A stretch of 44,229 nucleotides of DNA, taken from positions 1-44,229 of the forward strand of contig CAIKBU010000084.1 of NCBI GenBank assembly GCA_903825765.1, read 5' to 3'. Positions 7,087-14,952 of the stretch are shown here, in pieces. Source of the stretch: an uncultured Actinomycetes bacterium (GTDB lineage Bacteria > Actinomycetota > Acidimicrobiia > Acidimicrobiales > RAAP-2). The notes beneath the pieces were generated by a model that had not been told where the DNA came from, ran no database searches, and saw nothing but the letters and a program-made list of their open reading frames with translations. A program made the position numbers and the translations under genes. Every line of letters starts with the position of its first letter. Positions within the stretch are counted from its first letter, which is position 1.

Positions 7087-8283
7087 GTGACCGTCGCGCG
7101 GCCGCTCTCGCGAGGACTCATCACGTTGATGGCGGTGGCCAGTGGCACCATCGTGGCCGACATCACGTACCTGCAGCCACTGCTGCACCTCGTGCGGCTC
7201 GATCTCCACTCCTCCGTCGCGGCCACGTCTGCGCTCCTGACCTTTACCCAGGTGGGGTACGTCATGGGACTAGCCCTCATTGCCCCGCTCGGTGACGTCT
7301 GGCCACGACGGCGACTCATCGTGGGGGTCTTTCTGGTCGCCGCGGTGGCGATGGCCACGGTGGCCGTGGTGCCGAATTACCTCACCCTGGCGTCGTTGCT
7401 CTTCGTTATCGGCGTCACCTCCGTCGGTGGACAGTTACTCGTTCCCTTCGCCGCCGACCTCAGTCCGGACGCGACTCGGGGCCGCACTATTGGGATCGTG
7501 ATGTCGGGACTGCTCAGCGGTGTCCTACTCTCGCGTGTGGTCGCCGGGTACGTCGCCCAGCTTTTTGGGTGGCGGGGTGTCTACGTCGTGGCCGCGCTGG
7601 CCCTGGTCGCGATGGCCATGACCCTCGCGCGGTATCTCCCCCTTGAAGCACCGCGCGAGCGAGTCCCCTACACCCGCGTTATCGCCGAATCCTTCACGAT
7701 GCTAAAAACCTCGTCACTCCTGCGTCGTCGCTCCTGGCTCGGTGCGGCGACGATGGGATCGCTCAACGTCGTCTGGGCCACACTCGCCTTCCACCTTGCG
7801 GCCTCGCCGTTTCACTATTCGTCGGGCACCATTGGTCTCTTTGGCCTCGTCGGGCTGTCCGGCATTGCCATGGCGAATGTCGCGGGGCGACTCGCCGATC
7901 AGGGTCGGGTGCGCCAGACCACCATACTGTGCGCCGCCTTGATGGTCGTGTCCTACGTCTTGCTCTGGGTGGGGGCCGCCAGTGTTCTCGTCATTGGATT
8001 CGCCATCATTGTGGTGGACGCGGGTGCGCAGGGCATGCAAATTTCCAATCAGACGGTCATTTACGCCATCGCCCCCGAAAAGCGATCGCGGGTCAACAGC
8101 CCCTACATGGTCACCTTCTTCTTGGGCGTCGCCGCCGGATCACTTGGTGCCGGCTTCGCGTACGCGTCATTTGGCTGGTCGGGGGCCTGCGCCTTCGGAC
8201 TTCTTTTAGCCCTCGCCTCGTTGGTGCTGGCGGTGACGATGCGCGCTGAACCAACGATCGCCACGGGGTCGCCCACGTCGTAG
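7087..8283 (+). CDS. MFS transporter (DHA1-like)
   Basis: 398 residues with about twelve predicted membrane segments. The loop GDVWPRRRLIVG between segments 2 and 3 is the family signature. The sequence resembles YnfM/YgaY-type drug:proton antiporters. GTG start 6 bases after the DrrB gene, so it is probably co-transcribed with the exporter and translated by coupling. It may export the same class of compound or take part in uptake for the catabolic genes downstream. Substrate unknown. After the stop there is a perfect 8-base inverted repeat at 8296-8322. Confidence 0.88.
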   Translation: MTVARPLSRGLITLMAVASGTIVADITYLQPLLHLVRLDLHSSVAATSALLTFTQVGYVMGLALIAPLGDVWPRRRLIVGVFLVAAVAMATVAVVPNYLTLASLLFVIGVTSVGGQLLVPFAADLSPDATRGRTIGIVMSGLLSGVLLSRVVAGYVAQLFGWRGVYVVAALALVAMAMTLARYLPLEAPRERVPYTRVIAESFTMLKTSSLLRRRSWLGAATMGSLNVVWATLAFHLAASPFHYSSGTIGLFGLVGLSGIAMANVAGRLADQGRVRQTTILCAALMVVSYVLLWVGAASVLVIGFAIIVVDAGAQGMQISNQTVIYAIAPEKRSRVNSPYMVTFFLGVAAGSLGAGFAYASFGWSGACAFGLLLALASLVLAVTMRAEPTIATGSPTS

Positions 8284-8295
8284 CGGGCACCACAA

Positions 8296-8322
8296 AGTGC
8301 GTTGCATCAGCCTAAACGCACT
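8296..8322. repeat. Inverted repeat between MFS and amidohydrolase genes
   Basis: AGTGCGTT and AACGCACT form a perfect 8-base stem with an 11-base loop. No T-tract follows, so it may be a weak terminator or the operator of a regulator encoded elsewhere, placed just upstream of the catabolic genes. Confidence 0.45.
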
Positions 8323-8363
8323 CGGGGTGTGATTAACTAGTCCTCAATATCCCGGGGGGCGTA

Positions 8364-10025
8364 GTGACGACAACACTGGTTTTGCGCAATGGCCGTATTC
8401 GAACGCCTCATCACCCGAGTGGCTTCGCCCAGTCAATCGCCCTGACCGACGCGGTTATCACGGCAGTCGGCGACGACGCCGAGATTGCCCCGCTAATTGG
8501 ATCCGCCACTCGCGTGATTGACCTCGGTGGACGCCTCGTCCTGCCGGCCTTTGGCGACGCGCACGTCCACGCCCTGGCCGGCGGCCTCGAGAGCCTGCGT
8601 TGTAATCTCCTCGGTCTTCGCACTCGACACGAAGTATTGGCCCGCATTGCGGACTGGGCCGAGCAGTTGCCAGCCGACGCGTGGGTCTTAGGCGGTGGCT
8701 GGGCACTCGAGTGCTTCCCCGGTGGCAATCCGACGGCCGAGGATCTCGACGCCGTGACCGGCGGACGCCCCGCCTTCTTCCCGAACCGCGATCACCACAG
8801 CGCCTGGGTTAACACACGCGCCCTCGAACTGGCCGGCATCGACGGCACCACCGCTGACCCCTTTGATGGTCGGATCGAGCGTGACGCCACTGGTCGCGCC
8901 TCCGGAGCGCTGCACGACGGCGCCATGGGCTTTGTGGCTCGCATTTTGCCCCCCGTGACGAAAGACGAAATGCGCGACGGCCTCCAAGCAGCCCAGCGGC
9001 GTCTCCACAGTGAGGGAATTACGCACTGGCAGGACGCCTGTATTGGTTACGCCGGCGAGCTCGGCATCTTCGACTCCTACGAGGCCTACCAACTGGGCGT
9101 CAATGAAGGGTGGCTCAACGCCCGCGTGCGGGGTGCCCTGTGGTGGGATCGTAACGCCGGGATGGACCAACTCGACGCTCTGCGAACTCGACGCGAGGCA
9201 GCCACGGGCAGCTTTCGCGCCACCTCCATCAAAATGATGATGGACGGGGTGTGCGAGACCTACACCGCGGCCCTGAGTCGCTCCTACGTTGGTGCGCCCG
9301 GGAAGAACGGCACCCACAAGGGTTCGCTCTTCATCGACCAAGCAGAACTCGTGGCCATTATCGCCACGCTCGACGCCGACGACTTTCAGGTCCACTTTCA
9401 CACGCTTGGTGACGCCGCCATCACCGCCGCACTCGATGCCATCGCGCAACTTCCCGAGCATCGTCGCGGCGTGGGTCGTCACCACATGGCCCACCTCCAG
9501 TTCATCAATCCCGCCGACATTGGACGATTCGGCCAACTGGGGGTCGTCGCGAACTTTCAGCCGCTCTGGGCCTGCCACGACCCCCAGATGGACGAGATGA
9601 CGCTGCCCTTCGTGGACGAGGAGATGGCCCAGTGGCAGTACTCCATGGGCTCGCTACGCGACCACCGTGGTCGAATCGCGTTCGGTTCCGACTGGCCCGT
9701 CTCGAGTCCGAATCCCCTGTTTGAGCTCCACACCGCCGTCAACCGAACGGCGGCGCCACTCTACGGTCGCGCCGGTGAGCGCGAGTGTGAAGTGCCCTTC
9801 TTGCCCGAACAGTCACTCACTATCGATCAAGCACTGGCGGCCTTCACCTCCGGCGTGGCCTACGTCAACGGTGACGAGGATCTCCTCGGCTCACTCGAAG
9901 TCGGCAAGCAGGCGGACCTGGTGGTACTCAATCAGAACCTCTTCGAGATTTCCTCTCGCGAGATTGGCAACAGTCGCGTCGACCTCACGGTCGCCAGTGG
10001 TCAGGTCGTGTTCGGCGACGAATAG
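8364..10025 (+). CDS. YtcJ-type metal-dependent amidohydrolase
   Basis: 553 residues, normal for the YtcJ/NfdA (amidohydrolase 3) group. The N-terminal beta-sandwich is followed by the metal site GDAHVHALAGG (HxH at about 65-70), later FHTLGDAAITAAL and HHMAHLQFINP supply further histidines, and FGSDWPVSSPNPLFELHTAVN carries the conserved aspartate near the C-terminus. These cytoplasmic enzymes hydrolyse amide or formamide bonds. The GTG start follows a G-rich stretch (GGGGGGCGTA) that may act as ribosome binding site. A permease with a strong ribosome binding site follows after 31 bases and an amidase after that, suggesting uptake and stepwise hydrolysis of an amide or amine compound. The exact substrate is unknown. 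Confidence 0.88.
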   Translation: MTTTLVLRNGRIRTPHHPSGFAQSIALTDAVITAVGDDAEIAPLIGSATRVIDLGGRLVLPAFGDAHVHALAGGLESLRCNLLGLRTRHEVLARIADWAEQLPADAWVLGGGWALECFPGGNPTAEDLDAVTGGRPAFFPNRDHHSAWVNTRALELAGIDGTTADPFDGRIERDATGRASGALHDGAMGFVARILPPVTKDEMRDGLQAAQRRLHSEGITHWQDACIGYAGELGIFDSYEAYQLGVNEGWLNARVRGALWWDRNAGMDQLDALRTRREAATGSFRATSIKMMMDGVCETYTAALSRSYVGAPGKNGTHKGSLFIDQAELVAIIATLDADDFQVHFHTLGDAAITAALDAIAQLPEHRRGVGRHHMAHLQFINPADIGRFGQLGVVANFQPLWACHDPQMDEMTLPFVDEEMAQWQYSMGSLRDHRGRIAFGSDWPVSSPNPLFELHTAVNRTAAPLYGRAGERECEVPFLPEQSLTIDQALAAFTSGVAYVNGDEDLLGSLEVGKQADLVVLNQNLFEISSREIGNSRVDLTVASGQVVFGDE

Positions 10026-10042
10026 TTCGTAGTACCAAGAGA

Positions 10043-10050
10043 TAAAGGAG
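10043..10050 (+). promoter_or_regulatory. Strong ribosome binding site of permease gene
   Basis: AAAGGAGAGAAGT directly precedes the ATG at 10057. It is one of the few canonical Shine-Dalgarno sequences in the window, contrasting with the leaderless genes. Confidence 0.7.
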
Positions 10051-10056
10051 AGAAGT

Positions 10057-11505
10057 ATGTCGATGTATGGAAATGAGGTCGGCGCGGTCACGCGTCTGCC
10101 GGGGAACTCCCTGGGCCTCTTTGAAACGTCAGCGAGCACGATGGCCAACATCGCTCCCGCGCTGAGTGTGTTTTTGACCATTCCCTTCCTGGTCGCTGAA
10201 ATGGGCACCATGGCCCCGTGGATTTTCATCCTCGCCGCCGTAGCCATTCTCTGCACCGGTGTTGCGGTGATTGAGTTCACTAAGCGACTTCCGAGCGCCG
10301 GTGGCTTCATTAGCTACATCACCAACGGGGCCGCCAGTGGTGGCAAGACATCGGGAACGGTAATGGGCTCAGTGGCCTTTTACCTGCTGTTGTTCGCCTA
10401 CCCCGTCTCAATTTCCTCGCTCGCGTCCTTCTTCGGGTACTGGCTCCAGACGTACTTGAACTGGAACCCGAACACCTGGATCTACATCGCTGTGGCGTCG
10501 ATTCTGCTGGCCATTCCCTTCCTCCTCAAGGGCACCGGCGTATCGGTAAAGTTGGCGTTCGCTCTCTTCGCGCTCGAAGCCGCGGTACTGGTGATCTTCT
10601 CGATCATCATCTTTATCAAGAACCCCAGTGCCATGAACGCCCCCTTCCACTCGGTGAGCGGACTGGGCTTCAAGGGTATGGCTGGGCTGAGCTTCAGTTT
10701 TGCCTTCTTCGGGTACGTCGGTTGGGAAAACTCGGCGCCACTGGCCGAAGAGGCACGCGACCCGGGTCGCACCATTCCTCGCACCATCATCATCAGCGTG
10801 GGTGTCTGTATGGTCGTCTTCTTCCTCGCCGCGTACGCCCTCGTGGTCGGCTTCGTGGGCTGGCAGGGTGCGGACCATGGTATTCACTCCCTCGCCACCT
10901 ACGCCTACGCAGCGCCGTACCTGACGCTGTCGGCGCACTTCACGCCCTACCTGCACGCGCTGATGTTCCTCGTCGGACTGTCGAGTGCGCTCGGTGGCAT
11001 CCTGGCGGCGTCGCTGCCCGCCACGCGCTACTTCTACCACGGTGCGCGCGCTGGTCTGTTGCCCAAGTCGGTGGCGAAGGTCTCGCCCAAGACTGGTGTA
11101 CCGCACGTCGCTATGTGGGTCTACGTCGTGTCGGTGCTGACCGTCACCATCGTGCTTGACCTCATCTTGCACAACGGTGTCACCATTTCTGGCGACGAGT
11201 CCGGTATTTCGACGGTGCCCCTCCTCATCGTCTACGTCCTGACCTCGCTCTTCTTGCCGTTCTTCATCACCAAGCGCGATCCCCAGAACTTCAACGTGCT
11301 GCGCCACGTGATCATCCCCTACTTCGGCATGATCGTCGTGGGCTACGGCATCTGGGAAACCACCAAGCCCGGTCAGGCCTTCCCCGCGAACACCTACGTG
11401 TGGTACGTCTTGGCCTACGTGGTCGTCGCCCTGGTGGGCGCGGTCTACGGCATCTCGCGTCGCAGCGCCAGCTACGAGCAGCTCGCCTCCGGCCTCAACG
11501 ACTAA
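10057..11505 (+). CDS. APC-superfamily amino acid/amine permease
   Basis: 482 residues with about twelve hydrophobic segments. The N-terminus (LGLFETSASTMANIAPALSV) matches the start of the amino acid-polyamine-organocation family, and FSFAFFGYVGWENSAPLAEE followed by ARDPGRTIPRTIIIS is the conserved segment 6 and loop. It is an integral membrane, probably proton-coupled importer. It lies between a YtcJ amidohydrolase and a nitrilase-family amidase, so it likely imports their substrate, perhaps an amino acid derivative or a modified polyamine. A G+C-rich hairpin at 11523-11555 follows the stop. Confidence 0.9.
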   Translation: MSMYGNEVGAVTRLPGNSLGLFETSASTMANIAPALSVFLTIPFLVAEMGTMAPWIFILAAVAILCTGVAVIEFTKRLPSAGGFISYITNGAASGGKTSGTVMGSVAFYLLLFAYPVSISSLASFFGYWLQTYLNWNPNTWIYIAVASILLAIPFLLKGTGVSVKLAFALFALEAAVLVIFSIIIFIKNPSAMNAPFHSVSGLGFKGMAGLSFSFAFFGYVGWENSAPLAEEARDPGRTIPRTIIISVGVCMVVFFLAAYALVVGFVGWQGADHGIHSLATYAYAAPYLTLSAHFTPYLHALMFLVGLSSALGGILAASLPATRYFYHGARAGLLPKSVAKVSPKTGVPHVAMWVYVVSVLTVTIVLDLILHNGVTISGDESGISTVPLLIVYVLTSLFLPFFITKRDPQNFNVLRHVIIPYFGMIVVGYGIWETTKPGQAFPANTYVWYVLAYVVVALVGAVYGISRRSASYEQLASGLND

Positions 11506-11522
11506 TCACTGCAGTACCCCAG

Positions 11523-11555
11523 CGCACCCCGTCCGCTTCTCGCGGGCGGGGTGCG
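11523..11555 (+). terminator. Hairpin after permease gene
   Basis: CGCACCCCGTCCGC pairs with GCGGGCGGGGTGCG (14 pairs, one G-T) around the loop TTCTC, followed by TTCATTG. The T-tract is poor, so termination may be partial. The hairpin would include the most upstream in-frame GTG of the next gene (11551), which argues against that start. Confidence 0.65.
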
Positions 11556-11574
11556 TTCATTGAAAGGACTTTTC

Positions 11575-12498
11575 GTGTTGCTCCGCATCGCACCCACCCT
11601 TCCCTCGCTCACCCCTTCGAGGGCGAGCACCACCGCAACGCTGCGGGTAGCGGCCGTCCAGCAACGCTGGCACGTCAACGCCGCTGAGCACCTCGACGGG
11701 TTAGCCGAAGGTATCCGTCTCGCGGCGGCCAACGGCGCCCAACTGGTCTGCGTACCCGAGCTCACGCTGAGTCCCTACTTCTGCAGCGTGGAGCCCACCG
11801 CTGACGTGGCCGTGAGGGGCGAGGATCTCCTCACCGGCCCCACGTTGCGATTCGTGTCGGCGATGGCTACCGAGTGTGGCGTGGCGATTCAGGCGTCACT
11901 GTTTGAAGAGGTGCCGGGCACCAAGGGCTACAACACGGCCCTCGTCGTCGGCCACGATGGCACGCTGATCGGGACGACCCGCAAACTGCACCTGCCCGTC
12001 ACCGAGGGGTACTTCGAAGATCAGTATTTTGACGTCGGTCCGGCGACCTCGCAGGCGACACCCACCTACGACGTCGGTGGCGCTGTCTTCGCGGTAGCGA
12101 CCTGCTGGGACCAGTGGTTTCCCGAACTGGCCCGCCTGTACGGCCTCCAGGGTGCCCAGGTCTTGGCCTACCCCACCGCCATTGGCTCCGAACCGGGCTT
12201 CCCCGACTTCGACTCGGCCCCCCTGTGGCGCCACACGATGGTGGCCCACGGTATTGCCAACGGTCTCTTTGTCGTGGCGGCCAATCGTTTTGGTACCGAA
12301 GGGTCCATCACCTTCTACGGCAGTTCCTTCATCAGCGACCCCTTCGGTCGCGTTCTGGTCGAGGCACCCCGTGACGACGCCGCGGTACTCGTCGCCGAAC
12401 TGCCACTCGGGCAATGTGAGGACTGGCTCAGCGCATTCCCATTCTTCGCGGCTCGTCGCCCCGACGTCTACGGTGCGATCACCGCACCCCTGGCCTAG
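11575..12498 (+). CDS. Nitrilase-family amidase (N-carbamoylputrescine amidase-like)
   Basis: 307 residues from the GTG at 11575, which has GAAAGGA about 6 bases upstream; the in-frame GTG at 11551 lies inside the hairpin and is unlikely. The catalytic Glu-Lys-Cys triad is visible: VPELTLSPYF, GTTRKLHLPVTEGYFEDQYF and VATCWDQWFPELARLYGLQGA. The CWDQWFPE and W-RHTMVAHGIANGLFVVAANRFG segments are closest to N-carbamoylputrescine amidase (AguB) and beta-ureidopropionase relatives. It would release ammonia and CO2, or ammonia alone, from a carbamoyl or amide substrate in the cytoplasm. No agmatine deiminase is nearby, so the true substrate is probably what the adjacent permease imports. Its stop overlaps the convergent glyS stop by 4 bases. 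Confidence 0.88.
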   Translation: MLLRIAPTLPSLTPSRASTTATLRVAAVQQRWHVNAAEHLDGLAEGIRLAAANGAQLVCVPELTLSPYFCSVEPTADVAVRGEDLLTGPTLRFVSAMATECGVAIQASLFEEVPGTKGYNTALVVGHDGTLIGTTRKLHLPVTEGYFEDQYFDVGPATSQATPTYDVGGAVFAVATCWDQWFPELARLYGLQGAQVLAYPTAIGSEPGFPDFDSAPLWRHTMVAHGIANGLFVVAANRFGTEGSITFYGSSFISDPFGRVLVEAPRDDAAVLVAELPLGQCEDWLSAFPFFAARRPDVYGAITAPLA

Positions 12499-13817
12499 GC
12501 CTGGTTAGTGCGGGCCCGCAGGTCCGCCAGCAGTGACGCAATCGGCACGCGGGTCTGGAGCGTGGTGTCGCGGTCACGCACCGTGACGGCGTGGTCTTCG
12601 AGTGAGTCGAAGTCCACCGTGATGCAGAACGGGGTCCCGACCTCGTCCTGGCGACGGTAGCGACGCCCAATGGACTGCGTGATGTCGTAATCGCAGCTGA
12701 AGTGGGGTTGCAACAGCGCCAGCACCTGCTCCGAGACGCCCTCGAGTTCGGGCTTCTTCGACAGCGGCAAAACGGCCACCTGGTAGGGCGCGAGGCGCCA
12801 GTCGAGGCGAAGGACCGAACGGACCTCACCCTCGACCTCGTCTTCGTGATACGCGTCGAGGAGGAAGGCCATCATGGCGCGGGTGGCTCCGGCCGCCGGT
12901 TCAATGACGTAGGGCGTGTAGCGCTCGTTGGCGGCCTGGTCGTAGTACTCGAGCTTGACACCCGAGGCGTTCGAGTGCTGGGTCAGGTCGTAGTCGCCAC
13001 GGTTGGCGATGCCTTCGAGTTCGTCCCAGCCCCAGGGGTAGCGGTACTCCACGTCGGTGGTGCCACGGCTGTAGTGGGACAGGTCTTCCTTCGCGTGTTC
13101 GTGCAGTTGCAGGTACTCGGGGCGAATGCCGAGGTCGAGGTACCAGTTGAAACGCTGCTCAATCCAGTAGCGGTACCACTCGTCGGCCTCGGTCGGCGGT
13201 ACGAAGAATTCGAGTTCCATCTGCTCGAACTCTCGAGTACGAAAAACGAAGTTCTGTGGGGTGATCTCGTTGCGGAACGACTTTCCCACCTGGGCGATGC
13301 CGAAGGGTGGCTTCTTGCGCGAGGTCGTGAGCACGTTGTTGAAGTTCGTGAACATGCCCTGGGCCGTCTCCGGACGAAGGTAGGCGGTGGCGCCGTCGCC
13401 TTCGACGGGGCCCGCCTGGGTCTTGAACATCAAGTTGAAGGCGCGCGACTCGGTGAACTGCGTCGAACCACAACTCGGGCAGACGCCGTCGATCTTGTCC
13501 TCGCGGAAACGACCGTGACACTTCAGGCAGTCGACCAGGGGGTCGGTGAAGGTTTCGAGGTGACCCGAAGCGGCCCAGACGGCGGGCGGGCTCAGAATTG
13601 CCGCGTCGAGACCGACGACGTCGTGGCGCATCTGGACCATGGTCTTCCACCACTGATGCTTGACGTTGCGCAGCATGTTGACGCCCAGGGGGCCGTAGTC
13701 GTAGGTCGAGCGGAAGCCGCCGTAGATGTCGGCGGACTGAAAAATAAAGCCGCGGCGCTTCGCGAGGTTGATGACCTTCTCGAGTAGGTCGGCGTCGTTG
13801 GTGGGGGTTACGTCCAT
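12495..13817 (-). CDS. glyS: Glycyl-tRNA synthetase
   Basis: Class II synthetase of the dimeric type, 440 residues, usual length for the bacterial single-chain form. It opens with LEKVINLAKRRGFIFQSADIYGG and DYGPLGV, has a zinc site CLKCHGRF ... CPSCGS, motif 2 with FRNEITPQNFVFRTREFEQME, and the C-terminal anticodon-binding domain (LAPYQVAVLPLSKKPELEGV). It charges tRNA-Gly. ATG at 13817 has TAGCCT 6 bases upstream, so it is probably leaderless with its own promoter although it follows the uppS-hemW chain by 34 bases. Its TAG overlaps the TAG of the convergent amidase through the palindrome GGCCTAGGCC. Confidence 0.97.
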   Translation of the reverse strand: MDVTPTNDADLLEKVINLAKRRGFIFQSADIYGGFRSTYDYGPLGVNMLRNVKHQWWKTMVQMRHDVVGLDAAILSPPAVWAASGHLETFTDPLVDCLKCHGRFREDKIDGVCPSCGSTQFTESRAFNLMFKTQAGPVEGDGATAYLRPETAQGMFTNFNNVLTTSRKKPPFGIAQVGKSFRNEITPQNFVFRTREFEQMELEFFVPPTEADEWYRYWIEQRFNWYLDLGIRPEYLQLHEHAKEDLSHYSRGTTDVEYRYPWGWDELEGIANRGDYDLTQHSNASGVKLEYYDQAANERYTPYVIEPAAGATRAMMAFLLDAYHEDEVEGEVRSVLRLDWRLAPYQVAVLPLSKKPELEGVSEQVLALLQPHFSCDYDITQSIGRRYRRQDEVGTPFCITVDFDSLEDHAVTVRDRDTTLQTRVPIASLLADLRARTNQA

Positions 13818-13823
13818 GCCTTA

Positions 13824-13829
13824 AGGCTA
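13824..13829 (-). promoter_or_regulatory. Leaderless -10 element of glyS
   Basis: TAGCCT, 6-base spacer TAAGGC, then ATG at 13817. No T-box leader is possible with this arrangement. Confidence 0.6.
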
Positions 13830-13851
13830 GTTGACGAGGTTCGTCGTAGCG

Positions 13852-14952
13852 TTAGGGCGTGGACTTCAAGCGCAAGATGACCTGATTGGCCACCAGCCGG
13901 GCGGCCGGGTTCAGCGACACTCGATTATCGCGCACGGTGACCAGGTGGGCAATCTCGTCGAGTGAGTCAAAGGCTTCGCGTGGCACGCCACGTCGGGTAC
14001 GCAGCGCCAACGAGTCACGTTCGAAGGCCTGCGTGGCCGCATCGAGGTACTCCTCGCCGCCGAGGGGGCTGGTGCCACCTTCGACCATCGCGATGTAGCG
14101 ATCGGGGGTCCGTACATTCCAAAAGCGGCGACCGTCGACGTGACTGTGGGCCGCCGAGCCAAAGCCTTGGTAGTTCCCGTGATCCCAGTAGACGTGATTG
14201 TGACGACACTCGTGTCCCGGCTCGGCCCAGTTGGAGATCTCCTCCCACAGGTACCCATGCGACTCCAGAGTCTGACCAACGATGTCGTACGCGTCGGCGG
14301 TCTCGTCCTCGTCGGGGTGACGGGCCGGATCTTGGCCCAGTGGGGTGGCGGGCTCCGGGGTCAGGGCGTAGCACGAAATATGGGGTGGTCGATGCTCCAG
14401 CGAGAGCAGGTCGTGAAGCGTGGCGCGCACGTCATCGAGGGACTCCGCTCGAGAGCCGACGATGAGGTCCATATTCCAGCTGGCAAAGCCCACCTCGTGG
14501 GTACGCTCGGCGACTTCACGATGTGCCATCGTCCCGTGGCGGCGCCCCAGGTCGGCCAACACCGCGGGCTGGGTCGACTGCACGCCGTAACTCATGCGGG
14601 TGACCCCACCGTCGCGGTACGCGGTGAGTCGTTCAACCGAGGCGTCCTCGGGATTGCACTCCACCGTGATTTCACAGTCCGCGGTGCGAGGAATCTCCCT
14701 CAGAATCGAGAGCAACTGCTCCGGCGTCAATCGAGAGGGCGTGCCCCCACCAAAGAAGATCGAGGTGGCGACTCGAAGCCCGCCGTCAACGGCCCAGCGA
14801 ATCTCCTGTCGCACGGCCTCGACGTAGGCGTCCTGGAGGTGGTCACGGTCGCTGTACGTGGCGAAGGCGCAGTAGTCGCAGCGGTGGGCGCAGAAGGGGA
14901 CGTGGACGTAGACACCAAAGGCGTCAGCAACGTCAATGGGTGGTGCGTTCAC
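13852..14952 (-). CDS. hemW: Radical SAM heme chaperone HemW
   Basis: 366 residues. The iron-sulfur cluster motif is CAHRCDYCAF: CxxxCxxC followed by F where true oxygen-independent coproporphyrinogen oxidases (HemN) have a fourth cysteine, so HemW is preferred. FGVYVHVPFC, IFFGGGTPSRL and ECNPEDAS are further family motifs. HemW inserts heme into membrane respiratory enzymes and is often misannotated as HemN. The start overlaps the photolyase stop by 4 bases (ATGA), making it the last gene of the uppS-recO-phr chain. Confidence 0.93.
   Translation of the reverse strand: MNAPPIDVADAFGVYVHVPFCAHRCDYCAFATYSDRDHLQDAYVEAVRQEIRWAVDGGLRVATSIFFGGGTPSRLTPEQLLSILREIPRTADCEITVECNPEDASVERLTAYRDGGVTRMSYGVQSTQPAVLADLGRRHGTMAHREVAERTHEVGFASWNMDLIVGSRAESLDDVRATLHDLLSLEHRPPHISCYALTPEPATPLGQDPARHPDEDETADAYDIVGQTLESHGYLWEEISNWAEPGHECRHNHVYWDHGNYQGFGSAAHSHVDGRRFWNVRTPDRYIAMVEGGTSPLGGEEYLDAATQAFERDSLALRTRRGVPREAFDSLDEIAHLVTVRDNRVSLNPAARLVANQVILRLKSTP

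Noticed and set aside
8688-9578. 296-codon minus-strand frame inside the amidohydrolase gene
   Set aside because: Antisense shadow; the plus-strand protein has clear catalytic motifs.
10408-11307. 299-codon minus-strand frame inside the APC permease gene
   Set aside because: Composition (runs of charged residues) is that of a shadow of a membrane protein gene.
12702-13787. 361-codon open frame on the plus strand
   Set aside because: It lies fully antisense to glyS, has no family motifs, and long antisense frames are expected in GC-rich coding DNA.
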